Source: Ministeria vibrans ATCC 50519 (Eukaryota; Opisthokonta; Filasterea). From it: a stretch of 43,932 bases of DNA. Under the pieces are notes generated by a model. The model was given only the letters and a program-made list of their open reading frames with translations. It did not search any database and was not told the origin of the DNA. Within the stretch, counting starts at the first letter, position 1. Each line of letters starts with the position of its first letter. A program made the translations under genes and the position numbers. Below, one piece after another: positions 41,594 to 43,932 of the stretch. The DNA lies in the NCBI GenBank assembly GCA_943704425.1, contig CALSCP010002225.1, positions 1 to 43,932 on the forward strand. The letters run 5' to 3'.

Positions 41594-42885
41594 ATGCAGT
41601 TTGAGGAAGCAGTTTCGTGTGTCTCAGAAGGCGGTGTTGAGATTCACGAGCAGTCTATCTTGCTGCGCGTGTACGCTCTTTACAAGCAGGTACCAATGGA
41701 GTAAAGTCGAAACAGCGACACGAAACTCACACGTATGCGCTTAGGCAACACAAGGACGCTGCAACACTGCGCGACCCAGTCTGCTCAATGTTGCAGCGTC
41801 GAGCAAGTGGGCTGCGTGGCGCGAGCTGGGCGACATGGACAGTGCAACGGCCAAAGCGGACTACATCAAGATTGTGCAAGGCACGTCTCTGCTTCTCTCT
41901 CTCCCTCGCTTCCTCTCACACCTCACACCCCCACACCCCCCACACCTGCACGTGTAGAGCACCGAAAGAGCCCATTGGCAGCCGAGAACGGCGGCGACCA
42001 GAGCACGACAAGCAAGAGCAAAGGCGACCCGCGCGACATGACTTCGTTTGCTGTCACCAGCCGTCTCGAAGCGCCCGTCGAAGAGACTGTTGCCGACTCA
42101 AACAAAACTGTTTTCGACTGGTGTCGCGATGGAAATGTCGAGCGGGTGCGACAGATTCTGCTTACGACCGGAATGGCGGCGAACGCGGTCGAGGAAGACT
42201 CGAATGGCATGACGCTGTTGCACTGGGCATCCGATCGAGGGGATCTCGACATGGTACGGTGTTTACTCAGCGTACAGTGTTCCGTGGACGCCACCGATGA
42301 CGACCAGTACACTCCACTTCATCACGGTGAGTCACATTGTGTGGTAGTATGTGAGCAACTAAGTTCCTTTTGCGTGCAGCTGCTTTGGGTGACCATACTG
42401 AAGTGGTGGCTCTTCTGATCGCTGCTGGAGCCCCGCTGGACGCGCGTAACAGCGAAGGACTGCGTCCGGCTGACTTGACAGAGAGTGTGGCAGTGCAGGC
42501 GGTGCTCAAGGGCGAGCCGATTCCAGAGAGTGCCACGCGAGCGCAACGCACGAGCCACTATGAGCAAAGAGTGCGTGACGACAGTGCCGACTGGGAGGGC
42601 ATCTCTGACCTCGACGACGACGACGACGAAAACAGCAACGAAGTACCTTGTGCTCAAAGCAGAGCAAAGCAATCGCACAGGAAGGAAAGCAACGACGGAG
42701 ACGACGAAGCGCACAACAGACAAGAGGGACTGAGAAAGAGACACACCAACCCGACTAGCACCACGAGTAGTAGTAGTAGTCCGCTCGACACTTCCGCGCT
42801 CCCACATTCACCCCTCCCACGCCCATTCCTTGTGCTCTTCTGTTGTGCCATTATCCTTCTCGCTTATGTCTTCCTTCAACTGTAA
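41594..42885 (+). CDS. ACBD6: ACBD6-like acyl-CoA-binding ankyrin protein with C-terminal membrane anchor
   Basis: Exons 41594-41689, 41745-41880, 41958-42326 and 42380-42885 give 368 residues. The acyl-CoA-binding domain covers 1-77: MQFEEAVSCV, then LRVYALYKQATQGRCNTARP and KWAAWRELGDMDSATAKADY. Two to three ankyrin repeats lie at about 130-225 (GMTLLHWASDRGDLDMVRCL and YTPLHHAALGDHTEVVALL), as in ACBD6. A charged tail ends in a hydrophobic segment (FLVLFCCAIILLAYVFLQL), a tail anchor not present in human ACBD6. The second intron uses a GC donor (CAAG|GCACGT). ACBD6 supplies acyl-CoA and assists N-myristoyltransferase in animals. The start codon overlaps a possible acceptor, so a 5' exon could exist. 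Confidence 0.82.
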
Positions 42886-42911
42886 ACCGTTTATTTTGAT
42901 TTGGATTTTTG

Positions 42912-43506
42912 TCACTTGTGCTTCTTTCCGCGCTTTCGTGTCGAGGGCGCACTGTCTTCCTCTTCTCCTCCTTCTTCCTCGTCGCCTCTCTTGCGCTTTT
43001 GCAGTGCCCGTTTTTCCTGCCAGTGCGGCACTTTCTTTTCTTGTTTCCGCTTCGGCTCCTGCTTGAACAAATCTGAAATGGAGACAACAAGTGAGAATGG
43101 AGAAGGTCATGGACAAGTTGAGCTCAGAGATTGAAAGAGCCAGAGAGAGAGAAAAAAAATGTAGAAACGCAAAAGGGGAAACACGCAAAGTCAGAGGAGG
43201 CAAGAGAGCAACCGCACAAAGTTTAAGAGTGCGCACACAAAGTGGGGGATACCACAAAAACACCATCTAAATGAGTTTCTCCTGACCTGGCTCGGGCTCT
43301 TCGCCCACCTCCTGCCGGTAGTACTCTGCGTCGTCGTCCTCCTCTACCTCTCCGTCACTCTCGTCCGTTCGCAGCCCCTTCCGTCGACACTTATCCCGAT
43401 GTTTTGCCTTCTCTGCCTTTTTCCGTCGCACATTCTCCTCCTGAATGCGCTTCCGCTCTTCTTTGGCCTTTTCGCTCGACTGTTTCCGTCGCTGAAGTGC
43501 TTCAAT
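42912..43506 (-). CDS. PPAN: PPAN/SSF1-like ribosome biogenesis factor, C-terminal exons only
   Basis: Two exons, 43287-43506 and 42912-43072, keep phase. The first is a Lys/Arg/Glu-rich helix (KAKEERKRIQEENVRRKKAE) ending with EYYRQEVGEEPEP; the second begins DLFKQEPKRK and ends GKKHK. Peter Pan/Ssf1 proteins finish their Brix domain with the same 'YFRQxVGEEPDEDLF' signature and a basic tail. The Brix domain itself would lie beyond the right edge. The role is 60S subunit maturation in the nucleolus. Confidence 0.72.
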
Positions 43507-43519
43507 CTAAACATATAGA

Positions 43520-43882
43520 ACGGATGAAGACCAACTCACACATGTATGCATGTATGTATGTATGTATGTATATATATAATGCAAAACGGATTGAGACAAA
43601 TTCACACACAAACACATCTGTCACTTTGTTCTTTCTCCCTCCTTTCTCTCTCTATCACTTTATTTCTTTTTCCCTCCTTTCTCTCTCTCTATCACTTTTT
43701 TCTTTTCCCTCCTTTCTCTCCCTCCTTTTTTCTTTTCCCCCCTCTCTCTCTCTATCACTTTTTTCTTTTTCCCTCCTTTCTCTCTCTCTATCACTTTTTT
43801 TCTTTTTCCCTCCTTTCTCTCTCTCTATCACTTTTTTCTTTTTCCCTCCTTTCTCTCTCTCTATCACTTTTTTTCTTTTTCC

Positions 43883-43932
<50 letters not shown>
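43520..43932. repeat. ATGT run and CT-rich ~36-bp minisatellite at the window edge
   Basis: A TGTATGTA run at 43545-43570, then from about 43640 repeated units of TATCACTTTTTTCTTTTTCC with CCTCCTTTCTCTCTC, ending in (CT)n at the edge. It probably lies in a PPAN intron, although the pyrimidine strand is antisense to that gene. Confidence 0.75.

Overview
This window reads as nuclear DNA of a gene-dense, intron-rich eukaryotic microbe. Genes on both strands are split by short spliceosomal introns (mostly 50-350 bases, GT-AG, pyrimidine-rich 3' ends), AT-rich spacers are short, and there are no operons, tRNAs or rRNAs. TAA, TAG and TGA all end genes, so the standard code is used. Several genes belong to families best known from opisthokonts, and from animals and their unicellular relatives in particular: an EMRE homologue, a DAZAP2-type protein, a dual-RGS AKAP10-type protein with a C-terminal PKA-anchoring helix, FLVCR, LRRC51, ACBD6, DNA polymerase iota, Rab32 and a tyrosine-rich PH scaffold. 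A unicellular holozoan is my best guess. This is inference from gene content; a deep amoebozoan cannot be excluded. All gene models were spliced by eye, and splice sites were accepted when reading frame and family similarity both continued across them.

Layout. 1-2.6 kb: a decayed minus-strand retroelement-like frame, a small two-membrane-segment protein, a ~39-bp minisatellite and a small acidic protein. 2.8-9.4 kb: EMRE and DAZAP2-like (+), AKAP10-like and the C-terminal half of CDC73 (-), then TTI2 (+), which diverges from CDC73 across an A46/T31 inverted pair. 9.5-24.3 kb: a 13-exon tyrosine-rich docking protein (+); a YHS-domain secreted protein whose invariant cysteine codon is TGA (-); DNA polymerase iota (-); a zinc-motif SDR (-); a secreted FGE-sialidase fusion (+); and a PH-GTPase fusion (+). 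24.5-31.5 kb: bromodomain protein, EGF/TM/PARP protein and BRO1 protein (all -). 31.6-35.2 kb: an XRN 5' fragment, Rab32 3' exons and FLVCR (+). 35.3-43.5 kb: HEATR3 (-), LRRC51, anchored TylF-type methyltransferase and ACBD6 (+), and the C-terminal exons of PPAN/SSF1 (-), which runs off the window.

The genes do not form one pathway. Recurring themes are signalling scaffolds (AKAP10-like, docking protein, PH-GTPase), membrane traffic (BRO1, Rab32), ribosome and RNA work (HEATR3, PPAN, CDC73, XRN fragment), genome maintenance (POLI, TTI2), mitochondrial calcium (EMRE) and secreted or lumenal proteins (YHS, FGE-sialidase, EGF-PARP, TylF). The most notable items are the possible selenocysteine YHS protein, the tyrosine docking protein with PH-like domains, the degenerate-GTPase fusion, and the XRN/Rab32 junction where two conserved genes each lack the half facing the other.
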